Notes under the pieces: generated by a model
Databases searched by the model: none
Told to the model about the DNA's origin: nothing
The model's input: only the letters and a program-made list of their open reading frames with translations
In this document: positions 55,599 through 64,000 of the stretch, piece after piece
How the letters are laid out: each line of letters starts with the position of its first letter
Position numbering within the stretch: position 1 is the stretch's first letter
Source: Pseudomonas sp. Fl4BN1
Lineage (GTDB): Bacteria; Pseudomonadota; Gammaproteobacteria; Pseudomonadales; Pseudomonadaceae
DNA: 64,000 nucleotides
Reading direction: 5' to 3'
NCBI RefSeq assembly: GCF_009908285.1
Contig: NZ_JAAARM010000003.1
Coordinates: 62,001-126,000, forward strand
Position numbers and translations under genes: made by a program

Positions 55599-58500
55599 AT
55601 GAACCTGTCAGGACCTTTCATCAAGCGTCCAGTGGCGACGATGCTGCTGAGCCTGGCAATCATGTTGCTGGGCGGGGTCAGCTTCGGCCTGTTGCCGGTG
55701 GCGCCGCTGCCGCAGATGGATTTTCCGGTGATCGTGGTCCAGGCCAGCCTGCCGGGGGCCAGCCCCGAGGTGATGGCCTCCACCGTGGCCACGCCCCTGG
55801 AGCGCTCCTTCGGGGCGATTGCCGGGGTCAACACCATGAGCAGCCGCTCCAGCCAGGGCTCGACCCGGGTGATCCTGCAGTTCGACCTCGATCGCGACAT
55901 CAATGGCGCAGCAAGGGAAGTGCAGGCGGCCATCAACGCCTCGCGCAACCTGCTGCCCAGCGGCATGCGCAGCATGCCCACGTACAAGAAGGTCAACCCG
56001 TCCCAGGCGCCGATCATGGTGCTGTCGCTGACCTCCGATGTGCTGGAGAAGGGCCAGCTCTACGACCTGGCCTCGACCATCCTGTCCCAGAGCCTGTCCC
56101 AGGTGCAGGGCGTGGGCGAGGTTCAGGTCGGCGGCAGCTCCCTGCCGGCGGTGCGTATCGAGCTCGAGCCACAACTGCTCAACCAGTACGGCGTGGCCCT
56201 GGACGACGTGCGCAATGCCATTGCCAATGCCAACCAGCGTCGGCCCAAGGGCTCGGTGGAGGATGACCAGCGGCTGTGGCAGATCCAGGCCAACGACCAG
56301 TTGGAGAAGGCCAAGGATTACGAGCCGCTGATCATCCATTACAACAACGGCGCGGCCCTGCGCCTGAAGGATGTGGCCAAGGTCAGCGACGGCGTCGAGG
56401 ACCGCTACAACAGCGGCTTCTTCAATAATGACGCCGCGGTGCTGCTGGTGATCAACCGCCAGGCCGGGGCCAACATCATCGAGACGGTGAACGAGATCAA
56501 GGCCCAGCTGCCGGCGTTGCAGGCGGTGCTGCCGGCCAGCGTCAAGCTCAACCTGGCCATGGACCGCTCGCCGGTGATCAAGGCCACCTTGCACGAGGCC
56601 GAGATGACCCTGCTGATCGCCGTGGCCCTGGTGATCCTGGTGGTGTACCTGTTCCTCGGCAATTTCCGCGCCTCGCTGATCCCGACCCTGGCGGTGCCGG
56701 TGTCGCTGGTGGGCACCTTCGCCATCATGTATCTGTACGGTTTCTCCCTGAACAACCTGTCGCTGATGGCCTTGATCCTTGCCACCGGGCTGGTGGTGGA
56801 CGACGCCATCGTGGTCCTGGAGAACATCTCCCGGCACATCGACGAAGGCATCGCGCCGATGAAAGCGGCGTACCTGGGGGCCAAGGAGGTGGGCTTCACT
56901 CTACTGTCGATGAACGTCTCGCTGGTGGCGGTATTCCTCTCGATCCTGTTCATGGGCGGGATTATCGAGAGCCTGTTCCGTGAGTTTTCCATCACCCTGG
57001 CGGCGGCCATCGTGGTGTCCCTGGTGGTGTCCCTGACCCTGACCCCGATGCTCTGCGCGCGCTGGCTCAAGCCCCATGTGCCGGGGCAGGAGAACGGCCT
57101 GCAACGCTGGAGCCGGCGCAGCAACGAGTGGATGGTGGGCAAGTACGCCACCAGCCTGGACTGGGTCCTGCGACACAAGCGCCTGACCCTGTTCAGCCTG
57201 CTGCTGACCATCGGCGTCAACGTGGCCCTGTATGTGGTGGTGCCCAAGACCTTCCTGCCCCAGCAGGACACCGGCCAACTGATTGGTTTTGTCCGTGGTG
57301 ACGACGGCCTGTCCTTCACGGTGATGCAGCCGAAGATGGAAATCTTCCGCCGCGCGGTACTCAAGGACCCGGCGGTGGAGAGCGTGGCCGGTTTTATCGG
57401 TGGCAACAACGGCACCAACAATGCCTTCATGCTGGTGCGCCTCAAGCCGATCAAGGAGCGCAACCTTTCCGCGCAGAAGGTCATCGAGCGCCTGCGCAAG
57501 GACATGCCCAAGGTCGCCGGCGCCCAACTGATGCTGATGGCGGACCAGGACCTGCAGTTCGGCGGCGGCCGCGAGCAGACCACCTCGCAGTACTCCTACA
57601 TCCTGCAAAGCGGCGACCTGGGTTCCCTGCGCGAGTGGTACCCGAAAGTGGTCACCGCGCTGCGCGCCTTGCCGGAACTGACCGCCATCGATGCCCGTGA
57701 AGGTCGTGGCGCGCAGCAGGTGACCCTGATGGTCGACCGCGACCAGGCCAAGCGCCTGGGGGTGGACATGGACATGGTCACCGCAGTGCTCAACAACGCT
57801 TACAGCCAGCGGCAGATCTCCACCATCTACGACAGCCTCAACCAGTACCAGGTGGTGATGGAGGTCAATCCGAAATACGCCCAGGACCCGATCACCCTGA
57901 ACCAGGTGCAGGTGATCACCTCCAGCGGTGCGCGGATTCCGTTGTCGGCCATTGCCCACTACGAAAACAGCCTGGAAGACGACCGGGTCAGCCACGAAGG
58001 GCAGTTCGCCTCGGAAAGCATCTCCTTCGACATGGCCGAAGGGGTGACAGTGGAGCAGGGCACCGCGGCCATTGAGCGGGCGATTGCCAAGCTCGGCATG
58101 CCGGAGGAGGTGATCGTCAAGATGGCCGGCACCGCCGACGCCTTCGCCGCGACCCAGAAGAGCCAGCCGTTGATGATCCTCGGTGCGTTGCTGGCGGTGT
58201 ATCTGGTGCTGGGGGTGCTGTATGAAAGCTACATTCACCCGCTGACCATTCTCTCCACCTTGCCCTCGGCCGGGGTTGGCGCCTTGCTCTCGATCTACGT
58301 GCTGGGCGGGGAGTTCAGCCTGATTTCCTTGCTGGGGTTGTTCCTGTTGATCGGGGTGGTGAAGAAGAACGCGATCCTGATGATCGACCTGGCCCTGCAA
58401 CTGGAGCGGCACCACGGGCTTGACCCGCTGCAATCGATTCGCAGTGCCTGCCTGCAGCGCCTGCGGCCGATCCTGATGACTACCCTGGCAGCGATCCTCG

Positions 58501-58706
58501 GTGCCTTGCCGCTGCTGCTGGGGGGCGCCGAGGGCTCGGAAATGCGCCAGCCCCTGGGCCTGACCATTATCGGCGGCCTGGTCTTCAGCCAGGTCCTGAC
58601 CCTCTATACCACTCCGGTGGTCTACCTCTATCTCGATCGCCTGCGCCACAAGTTCAACCACTGGCGTGGGGTCCGTACCGATGCTGCTCTGGAAACGCCG
58701 CTATGA
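55599..58706 (+). CDS. muxC: RND pump inner-membrane subunit MuxC/MdtC
   Basis: 1035 residues from ATG 55599, which has GGAG 9 bases upstream; an in-frame GTG at 55584 is less likely. It starts NLSGPFIKRPVATMLLSLAI. The TM4 motif GLVVDDAIVVLENISRHIDE has both Asp residues. It is the paralogue and partner of MuxB. A 91-base spacer separates it from muxB, and its stop overlaps the start of opmB (ATGA). Confidence 0.93.
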   Translation: MNLSGPFIKRPVATMLLSLAIMLLGGVSFGLLPVAPLPQMDFPVIVVQASLPGASPEVMASTVATPLERSFGAIAGVNTMSSRSSQGSTRVILQFDLDRDINGAAREVQAAINASRNLLPSGMRSMPTYKKVNPSQAPIMVLSLTSDVLEKGQLYDLASTILSQSLSQVQGVGEVQVGGSSLPAVRIELEPQLLNQYGVALDDVRNAIANANQRRPKGSVEDDQRLWQIQANDQLEKAKDYEPLIIHYNNGAALRLKDVAKVSDGVEDRYNSGFFNNDAAVLLVINRQAGANIIETVNEIKAQLPALQAVLPASVKLNLAMDRSPVIKATLHEAEMTLLIAVALVILVVYLFLGNFRASLIPTLAVPVSLVGTFAIMYLYGFSLNNLSLMALILATGLVVDDAIVVLENISRHIDEGIAPMKAAYLGAKEVGFTLLSMNVSLVAVFLSILFMGGIIESLFREFSITLAAAIVVSLVVSLTLTPMLCARWLKPHVPGQENGLQRWSRRSNEWMVGKYATSLDWVLRHKRLTLFSLLLTIGVNVALYVVVPKTFLPQQDTGQLIGFVRGDDGLSFTVMQPKMEIFRRAVLKDPAVESVAGFIGGNNGTNNAFMLVRLKPIKERNLSAQKVIERLRKDMPKVAGAQLMLMADQDLQFGGGREQTTSQYSYILQSGDLGSLREWYPKVVTALRALPELTAIDAREGRGAQQVTLMVDRDQAKRLGVDMDMVTAVLNNAYSQRQISTIYDSLNQYQVVMEVNPKYAQDPITLNQVQVITSSGARIPLSAIAHYENSLEDDRVSHEGQFASESISFDMAEGVTVEQGTAAIERAIAKLGMPEEVIVKMAGTADAFAATQKSQPLMILGALLAVYLVLGVLYESYIHPLTILSTLPSAGVGALLSIYVLGGEFSLISLLGLFLLIGVVKKNAILMIDLALQLERHHGLDPLQSIRSACLQRLRPILMTTLAAILGALPLLLGGAEGSEMRQPLGLTIIGGLVFSQVLTLYTTPVVYLYLDRLRHKFNHWRGVRTDAALETPL

Positions 58707-60196
58707 CCGACCATTCGTCCCGTCCTGTTTTCCCGCTGTCGGCCCAGCGCCTGGCCATGGCCCGAGGCTCGCGGGCCTTGAGCCTGGGCCTGTGCGTACT
58801 GTTGCTCAGCGCTTGCGCCATCGGTCCCGACTACCAGCGGCCCGAGGTGGCCGAGCCGGTGCAATACAAGCAAGCCCAGGGTTGGCGTCAGGCCAACCCC
58901 AGTGACGCCCTGGCCCGTGGCGCCTGGTGGGAGCTGTATGGCGATGCCGAGCTCAACGGCCTGATCGACAAGCTCAACCGCTCCAACCAGAGCGTGGCCC
59001 AGTCCGAGGCGCAGTTCCGCCAGGCCCGGGCTTTGGTGCGCAGTTCCCGGGGATCATTCTTTCCCAGCGTTGACCTCAGTGCTGGCAAGACCCGGGCCAG
59101 CCAGGGCACCGGCAGCAGCAGTTCGGGGCTGAGCAGTTCCAGCAGCGGTATTCGCGACACCTACAACAGCCAGTTGGGGGTGAGTTGGGAGGCGGATGTC
59201 TGGGGCAAGCTGCGCCGTGACCTGGAAGCCAACGAAGCCAGTGCCGAGGCCAGCTTTGCCGACCTGGCGGCGATGCGCCTGAGCCAGCAGTCGGAGCTGG
59301 TGCAGAACTACCTGCAGTTGCGCGTGATCGACCAGCAGAAACGCTTGCTGGACGCCACGGTGGCGGCCTATCAGCGTTCCCTGACGATGACCCAGAACCA
59401 GTATCAGGCGGGGGTTTCCGGCAAGGATGCGGTGGCCCAGGCCCAGACCCAACTGAAAAGCACCCAGGCTGACCTGATCGACCTGATCTGGCAGCGGGCG
59501 CAGTTCGAGAACGCCATTGCGGTGCTGATCGGCGAGCCACCGGCACAGTTCAACCTGGCCGAAAGCCAGGGCATTCCTGCGCTGCCGCCAGTGCCGCTGG
59601 GGGTGCCATCGCAGTTGCTCGAACGCCGTCCGGACATTGCTTCGGCGGAGCGTTCGGTGATCGCCGCCAATGCCAAGATCGGCGTGGCCAAGGCTGCCTA
59701 CTATCCGGACCTGACCCTGAGCCTCGCCGGAGGCTACAGCAGCAGCACCTATGCCGACTGGATCAGTTTGCCGAACCGCTTCTGGTCGGTGGGGCCGAAA
59801 CTGGCCATGACCCTGTTCGACGGTGGCCAGCGCTCGGCAGAAGTGGACCGCACCGAGGCGGTGTATGACCAGACCGTGGCCAAGTACCGGCAGACCGTGC
59901 TCGACGGTTTCCGCGAGGTGGAGAACTACATGGTCCAGCTCAAGGTTCTGGAGGACGAGGCGGGGGTTCGCCAGCAGGCCCTGGATTCGGCCCGCGAAGC
60001 CCTGCGCCTGACCGAGAACCAGTACAAGGCCGGGTTGATCGCCTACCTGGACGTGGTCACCAGCCAGACTACCGCCCTGAGCAACGAGCGCAGCGTCCTC
60101 ACCTTGCTGCAGAGCCGGCTGATTGCCAGCGTGCAATTGATCGCTGCCCTGGGCGGCGGTTGGGATGGCCAGTTGCAGGTCAGCGAGCAGAAGTAG
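58703..60196 (+). CDS. opmB: RND outer-membrane channel (OpmB, NodT family lipoprotein)
   Basis: 497 residues. A lipoprotein signal (LSLGLCVLLLSACAIGPDYQ, lipobox LSAC) leads to DYQRPEVAEP, the usual start of NodT-type channels. Two TolC-like repeats follow, with typical segments AQSEAQFRQARALVRSSRG and YEADVWG-like VSWEADVWGKLRRDLEANEA, and later RRPDIASAERSVIAANAKIG and FREVENYMVQLKVLEDEAG. It completes the muxABC-opmB efflux system. Confidence 0.93.
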   Translation: MTDHSSRPVFPLSAQRLAMARGSRALSLGLCVLLLSACAIGPDYQRPEVAEPVQYKQAQGWRQANPSDALARGAWWELYGDAELNGLIDKLNRSNQSVAQSEAQFRQARALVRSSRGSFFPSVDLSAGKTRASQGTGSSSSGLSSSSSGIRDTYNSQLGVSWEADVWGKLRRDLEANEASAEASFADLAAMRLSQQSELVQNYLQLRVIDQQKRLLDATVAAYQRSLTMTQNQYQAGVSGKDAVAQAQTQLKSTQADLIDLIWQRAQFENAIAVLIGEPPAQFNLAESQGIPALPPVPLGVPSQLLERRPDIASAERSVIAANAKIGVAKAAYYPDLTLSLAGGYSSSTYADWISLPNRFWSVGPKLAMTLFDGGQRSAEVDRTEAVYDQTVAKYRQTVLDGFREVENYMVQLKVLEDEAGVRQQALDSAREALRLTENQYKAGLIAYLDVVTSQTTALSNERSVLTLLQSRLIASVQLIAALGGGWDGQLQVSEQK

Positions 60197-60211
60197 CCCG
60201 GACTCATTGCT

Positions 60212-60245
60212 GTAGCGGCTGGCGCAGGCTGCGCTCGGCCGCTAC
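60212..60245. repeat. palindromic repeat after opmB
   Basis: GTAGCGGC (60212-60219) and GCCGCTAC (60238-60245) frame CGCAGGCTGCG. It resembles the second common REP-like family of fluorescent pseudomonads. It lies 15 bases after the opmB stop and may also work as a transcript end. Confidence 0.6.
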
Positions 60246-60519
60246 GGGCATGGCGATTTGGCAACCATTGACGGTTGGGCACGACCCCGGTCTTGCCCCG
60301 TTGCCGGCACTGGCCAGGGAGGGCGACTGGCCTGCCGTGGAACATGGTCGAAGGGCGCAGAGCCCATGTCCACAAGGCCTGTAAGGGCATGAGCGGCTCG
60401 AACCAAACGTTCTGTCTGACTAATGGCTTTTTGCTCACTTTGTAGATGCGTTCTTCCACGCAATCAGTACAATCTGCGCTTTTGCCGCCGAGCAGGACTG
60501 TCGGCACAACGACCAAGAG
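60246..60519. other. intergenic region upstream of the MHYT-GGDEF-EAL gene
   Basis: No supported gene. The distal part (about 60415-60520) should hold the promoter of the downstream gene, but no clear promoter or operator was recognised. Confidence 0.4.
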
Positions 60520-62601
60520 ATGCTCATGCTCATCGGAAGTTACTCCCCCGCACTGGTCGTGATCTCCATTTTCGTGGCGATCCTCGCGTCTTATACCGCC
60601 CTCGATCTCACTGGACGGATCGCCACCACCAAAGGTCGCGCGGCCTATCTGTGGATGTGCGGCGGAGCCATGGCAATGGGCGTCGGCGTGTGGTCCATGC
60701 ACTTTATCGGCATGCTCGCTTTCAACCTGCCAATTGACCTGGGCTACGACATCACGCTCACCGCCTTGTCATTGCTGATCTCGATCCTCTCCTGCGGCTT
60801 TGCCCTGTGGCTGGTGAGCCAGCCGCGCCTGCCGTTGTCGCAGTTGCTGTTCGGCGCCTTGATCATGGGGGCGGGCATCAGTGGCATGCATTACACCGGC
60901 ATGGCGGCCATGCGCATGCAGCCGGGCATCGACTACGACCCGCGGTTGTTCAGCGCGTCGCTGTTGATTGCCTTCGGCGCCTCGCTGGCGGCGTTGTGGA
61001 TCGCCTTCCGCCTGCGCCAGAACACCCCCTATGTGCGCCTGGCCCGCAGTGGCGCGGCGGTGGTCATGGGTTTTGCGATTGTCGGCATGCACTACACCGG
61101 CATGGCCGCAGCGCGCTTTGGCGACGGCAGTTTCTGCGGTGCCCTGGGCAATGGCCTGAGCGGCAAGGGCCTGGACAACCTGGTGTTGATCACCACCCTG
61201 GCGGTGCTGATCATCGCCTTGCTGACTTCGGTGCTGGATGCGCGCCTGGAGGCCCGGACCGCGGTGCTGGCGCAGTCCTTGACCGAGGCCAACAAGGAAC
61301 TTACCCAGCTGGCCCTGCATGACACCCTGACCGGCTTGCCCAACCGCATCCTGCTGGCGGACCGGATCGATCAGGCGATGCACCGGGTGACCGCCCATGG
61401 CGGCTGTTTTGCGCTGATGTTCATTGACCTGGACGGCTTCAAACCAGTCAACGATGCCTTTGGTCACCACATGGGCGACCAGTTGCTGCGTGAGGTTGCT
61501 CAGCGTTTGCGCGAGGATCTGCGCAGCGAAGACACCCTGGCACGGATCGGTGGCGACGAATTTGTCCTGTTGGTGCAACTGGGCGAGCCCGATGATGCTT
61601 TGCGCCTGGCCGCCCGCCAGGTGAGCCTGGTGTCGCGTTCGTTCCGGGTGGCCGAGCATGAGCTGCAGATTTCCGCCAGCATTGGTATCGCGGTGTACCC
61701 CGGCAATGGCCTGAACGCCCAGGAATTGCTGATGAATGCCGATGCGGCGATGTATCACGCCAAGGGCACCGGCAAGAACGGCTACAGCTTTTTCGACGCC
61801 TCGATGAACGGCAACGCCCGGCGCCAGCTGCAACTGCTCCAGGACCTGCGCAATGCCCTGGAGCATCATCAGTTCCGCCTGCATTACCAGCCCAAGTTCG
61901 ATGCCGCCAACGGCCGGCCGGTAGGTGCCGAGGCGCTGCTGCGCTGGGAGCACCCGCAGCATGGCCTGCTGTTGCCGGACAAGTTCATCGAACTGGCGGA
62001 GAAGACCGGGCTGATCATTCCCATCGGTGATTGGGTGTTGAACGAAGCCTGCCGGCAAATGCGCGAGTGGTACGTCCAGGGCTACACCGACTGGCGCATC
62101 GCGGTGAACCTCTCGGCCCTGCAGTTCTGTCATGTGGGGCTGGTCAAGAGCGTCACCGGTGCCCTTGAGCGCTATGAACTGCCGGCCAACAACCTGACCC
62201 TGGAGATCACCGAGACCACGGCGATGAATGACGCCGATGTCAGCATGGTGGTGTTGCAGCAACTGGCGGACATGGGAGTGGACCTGTCCATCGATGACTT
62301 TGGCACGGGCTATTCGAGCCTGATGTACCTCAAGCGCCTGCCAGCCAACGAGCTGAAGATCGACCGTGGGTTTGTCCGCGACCTGGAGCATGACAGCGAC
62401 GACGCGGCGATCGTCTCGGCGATTGTCGCCCTGGGCCAGGCCCTGGGTTTGCGCATCGTCGCCGAGGGCGTGGAGACTGGCGTGCAGCAGACCTTTCTCA
62501 CCCAATTGGGCTGCGACTCACTGCAAGGTTACTTCCTTGGCCACCCGTTGCCTCCTGAAGGCTTCATGCAAGGCATCCACCTGGCCGAACACAAGGCCTG
62601 A
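60520..62601 (+). CDS. MHYT-GGDEF-EAL c-di-GMP enzyme (MucR/NbdA-like)
   Basis: 693 residues; ATG 60520 or, better spaced from AAGAG, ATG 60526. Seven membrane helices carry three MHYT-type motifs (WSMHFIGML, GMHYTGMAAMR, GMHYTGMAAAR), a possible sensor of O2, CO or NO through copper. The GGDEF motif is intact (residues 344-348) and preceded by the inhibitory RxxD site (RSED). The EAL motif is intact (EALLRW, Glu471), and DDFGTGYSS and the KIDRGFVRDL loop are present. Both synthesis and hydrolysis of c-di-GMP are therefore possible. MucR in P. aeruginosa has the same architecture and affects alginate. Confidence 0.92.
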   Translation: MLMLIGSYSPALVVISIFVAILASYTALDLTGRIATTKGRAAYLWMCGGAMAMGVGVWSMHFIGMLAFNLPIDLGYDITLTALSLLISILSCGFALWLVSQPRLPLSQLLFGALIMGAGISGMHYTGMAAMRMQPGIDYDPRLFSASLLIAFGASLAALWIAFRLRQNTPYVRLARSGAAVVMGFAIVGMHYTGMAAARFGDGSFCGALGNGLSGKGLDNLVLITTLAVLIIALLTSVLDARLEARTAVLAQSLTEANKELTQLALHDTLTGLPNRILLADRIDQAMHRVTAHGGCFALMFIDLDGFKPVNDAFGHHMGDQLLREVAQRLREDLRSEDTLARIGGDEFVLLVQLGEPDDALRLAARQVSLVSRSFRVAEHELQISASIGIAVYPGNGLNAQELLMNADAAMYHAKGTGKNGYSFFDASMNGNARRQLQLLQDLRNALEHHQFRLHYQPKFDAANGRPVGAEALLRWEHPQHGLLLPDKFIELAEKTGLIIPIGDWVLNEACRQMREWYVQGYTDWRIAVNLSALQFCHVGLVKSVTGALERYELPANNLTLEITETTAMNDADVSMVVLQQLADMGVDLSIDDFGTGYSSLMYLKRLPANELKIDRGFVRDLEHDSDDAAIVSAIVALGQALGLRIVAEGVETGVQQTFLTQLGCDSLQGYFLGHPLPPEGFMQGIHLAEHKA

Positions 62602-62738
62602 ATAGCTGGTCGTCCGCGTGCTGCCCGAGCCTGGGGCGGCGCTTATCGGGCGCGCGTCGTGTATCGATGCGGTTTTCATCGTGGCCTGTGCGGTGTTTAA
62701 TGGCTGGCGTTGAATTGATCAGTGAGGGAGTCGGCAGC

Positions 62739-63485
62739 ATGGACAAAGTCATCATCATCACCGGTGGCGGACGGGGAATTGGTGCAGCCACGGCGTTGTT
62801 GGCTGCGCAGCAGGGTTTCAAGGTGTGCATCAATTATCAGGCCGATGAGCAGTCGGCCCATCAGGTGCTGGAACAGGTGCGCGCCCTGGGCGTCCAGGCC
62901 ATTGCGGTACGTGCCGATGTCAGCATCGAGGATGAGGTCATCGGCCTGTTTCAGCGGGTCGACAGCGAACTGGGCCGGGTCACCGCCCTGGTCAACAATG
63001 CCGGGACCGTGGGGCACAAGTCGCGTCTCGACGAGATGTCCGAATTCCGTATCCAGAAAATCATGAAGACCAATGTCATGGGGCCGATTCTCTGCGCCAA
63101 GCACGCAGTGCTGCGCATGTCGCCGCGTCATGGCGGGCAGGGTGGCAGCATCGTCAACGTGTCATCGGTGGCGGCGCGCCTGGGCTCGCCGGGTGAGTAC
63201 ATCGACTACGCCGCCTCCAAGGGGGCCCTGGATACCTTCACCATCGGCCTGTCCAAGGAAGTGGCGGGCGAGGGCATCCGCGTCAACGCCGTGCGTCCGG
63301 GTTACATCTACACCGACTTCCATGCCCTGAGTGGCGATGCCGACCGGGTCAGCAAGCTGGAGTCGGCCATTCCCATGGGCCGTGGCGGGCGCCCCGACGA
63401 AGTGGCCGAGGCGATTGTCTGGCTGCTGTCGGACAAGGCCTCCTACGCCGCCGGCACCTTCGTCGACCTGGGCGGCGGTCGCTGA
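62739..63485 (+). CDS. short-chain dehydrogenase/reductase
   Basis: 248 residues from ATG 62739, preceded by GAGGGAG. It shows the cofactor motif TGGGRGIGAA (residues 8-17), NNAG near 88, the catalytic Ser (NVSSVAARLGSPGEYIDYAA) and the Tyr-x-x-x-Lys pair in the same segment (YAASK), and the classical tail WLLSDKASYAAGTFVDLGGG. The ADV acidic position suggests NADP or NAD cannot be separated with certainty. Substrate unknown. It stands alone. Confidence 0.9.
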   Translation: MDKVIIITGGGRGIGAATALLAAQQGFKVCINYQADEQSAHQVLEQVRALGVQAIAVRADVSIEDEVIGLFQRVDSELGRVTALVNNAGTVGHKSRLDEMSEFRIQKIMKTNVMGPILCAKHAVLRMSPRHGGQGGSIVNVSSVAARLGSPGEYIDYAASKGALDTFTIGLSKEVAGEGIRVNAVRPGYIYTDFHALSGDADRVSKLESAIPMGRGGRPDEVAEAIVWLLSDKASYAAGTFVDLGGGR

Positions 63486-63499
63486 CACCCTGGTTCATC

Positions 63500-63581
63500 G
63501 CAGGAGCCGGTTTACCGGCGAAGAGGCCGCAGAGTCTTGCACTGGACTTGCGGGCGCCTTCGCTGGCAAGCCAGTTCCTAC
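63500..63581. repeat. REP doublet between convergent genes
   Basis: GCAGGAGCCGGTTTACCGGC at 63500 and GCTGGCAAGCCAGTTCCTAC ending at 63581 form an inverted pair. Its right end overlaps the stop of the membrane protein gene at 63578. Confidence 0.85.
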
Positions 63582-64000
63582 CTGGCGTGGCGTCGGCCGG
63601 GGCCGATCAGCAAGGCCAGCAACAGCCCCAGCACGCTGATGCCAAAGCTCAGCGACAGTAGCAGTACGTACCCCAGGGTTTCCTCCGGGCGGGTGCAGCT
63701 GTAGCCAAATCCGTAGCCTTGTTCATCCGCCCAGACACCCGCTACGGCACTCAAGTCCACTGGCGCCGAAGGCGGTGGCTGCTCATTCGAGATACCCAGG
63801 TTCGAATGGCTCGCGCTGCGCATCGCCAGTTGTTCGATGGCCTGTAACTGGGCGTCGTTGCAACGGTTCTGCGCCCAGCTGCCGACCACCACCAGGGCGG
63901 ACAACAGAAGCAGCAGCGGCACCGGGTAATAACGCCGGGTGCGCAGCAGGGGAGCCACCAGCAGCCCGGCAAGGAAACCGGCCAGCAGCAGATTGGCCCA
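63578..64000 (-). CDS. small membrane protein, N-terminus beyond the right edge
   Basis: The frame is open to the last base. The visible 140 residues hold three hydrophobic segments: ANLLLAGFLAGLLVAPLL (at the edge), PVPLLLLLSALVVVGSWAQ, and YVLLLSLSFGISVLGLLLAL. Between the last two is a periplasmic loop with two Cys (AQNRCNDAQ, GYSCTRPEE) that could form a disulfide. A GTG at 63958 could be read as a start, but the hydrophobic frame continues past it. Not recognised. Confidence 0.65.
   Translation of the reverse strand, partial: WANLLLAGFLAGLLVAPLLRTRRYYPVPLLLLLSALVVVGSWAQNRCNDAQLQAIEQLAMRSASHSNLGISNEQPPPSAPVDLSAVAGVWADEQGYGFGYSCTRPEETLGYVLLLSLSFGISVLGLLLALLIGPGRRHAR

Noticed and set aside
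52127..58661. Long minus-strand open frames opposite muxB and muxC
   Set aside because: Same antisense effect of high GC. The plus-strand RND genes are unmistakable.
63578..63958. Complete 126-residue gene starting at GTG 63958
   Set aside because: A hydrophobic in-frame segment continues to the window edge, so the true start most likely lies outside.

Overview
The window looks like a chromosomal segment of a Pseudomonas of the fluorescens group, possibly close to P. protegens. The evidence is high GC with strongly GC-biased third codon positions, several inverted REP pairs of the GTAGGAGCCGGCTTGCCGGCG type, and gene blocks typical of Pseudomonas: pelX-pelABCDEFG, muxABC-opmB, an orphan ccoN4 and a pdtB-type two-partner secretion locus. 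No tRNA, rRNA or CRISPR array was seen.

Layout. 1-7060 is an accessory region of small, mostly unrecognised or immunity-like genes (DUF6896-like, an EF-Tu-domain-2-like protein, a DUF1963-like gene interrupted by an in-frame TAG). It also holds a higBA toxin-antitoxin pair, a low-GC orphan toxin-tip plus immunity cassette, a lipoprotein, two decayed copies of a small gene with a duplicated upstream block, and repeats. 7134-16368 is one tightly packed operon. It encodes a transposase-derived protein fused to an antitoxin-like N-terminus, a TpsB transporter, a complete dedicated Ton motor (ExbB with a large periplasmic lectin-like domain, ExbD, TonB), a porin, a coiled-coil protein, a YbjN-like protein and a parvulin. 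A LysR-like regulator follows. The order matches what I remember of the P. aeruginosa pdt locus, but no TpsA exoprotein gene is next to it. 17666-24521 holds a GNAT enzyme, transposon debris, a T6SS effector module on the minus strand (vgrG, a Tle5 phospholipase D with an (EQ)n repeat, a Sel1-like immunity protein) and a parE remnant.

24757-38186 is the Pel exopolysaccharide operon, led by the UDP-GlcNAc epimerase gene pelX and preceded by two FleQ-like boxes. PelD keeps its RxxD c-di-GMP site. 38277-40555 holds a racemase and a divergent AraC regulator plus a hypothetical gene. 40714-44860 is a divergent pair of units: a small membrane protein with orphan CcoN4, and a siroheme reductase with a DUF934 partner. 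45078-50902 contains a DUF3313 lipoprotein, a DUF3829 protein coupled to a degenerate J-domain membrane protein, an SRPBCC protein behind an AT-rich region, a DJ-1/PfpI protein and tpx. 51081-60196 is the muxABC-opmB RND pump. The window ends with an MHYT-GGDEF-EAL protein, a short-chain dehydrogenase and a membrane protein cut by the right edge.

Themes. C-di-GMP links the pel promoter (FleQ-like boxes), PelD and, possibly, the MHYT-GGDEF-EAL enzyme. Interbacterial conflict is represented by the T6SS module, the orphan toxin/immunity cassette, higBA and the immunity-like genes on the left. The most unusual system is the Ton-motor/TpsB operon without an adjacent exoprotein, headed by what looks like a domesticated transposase.
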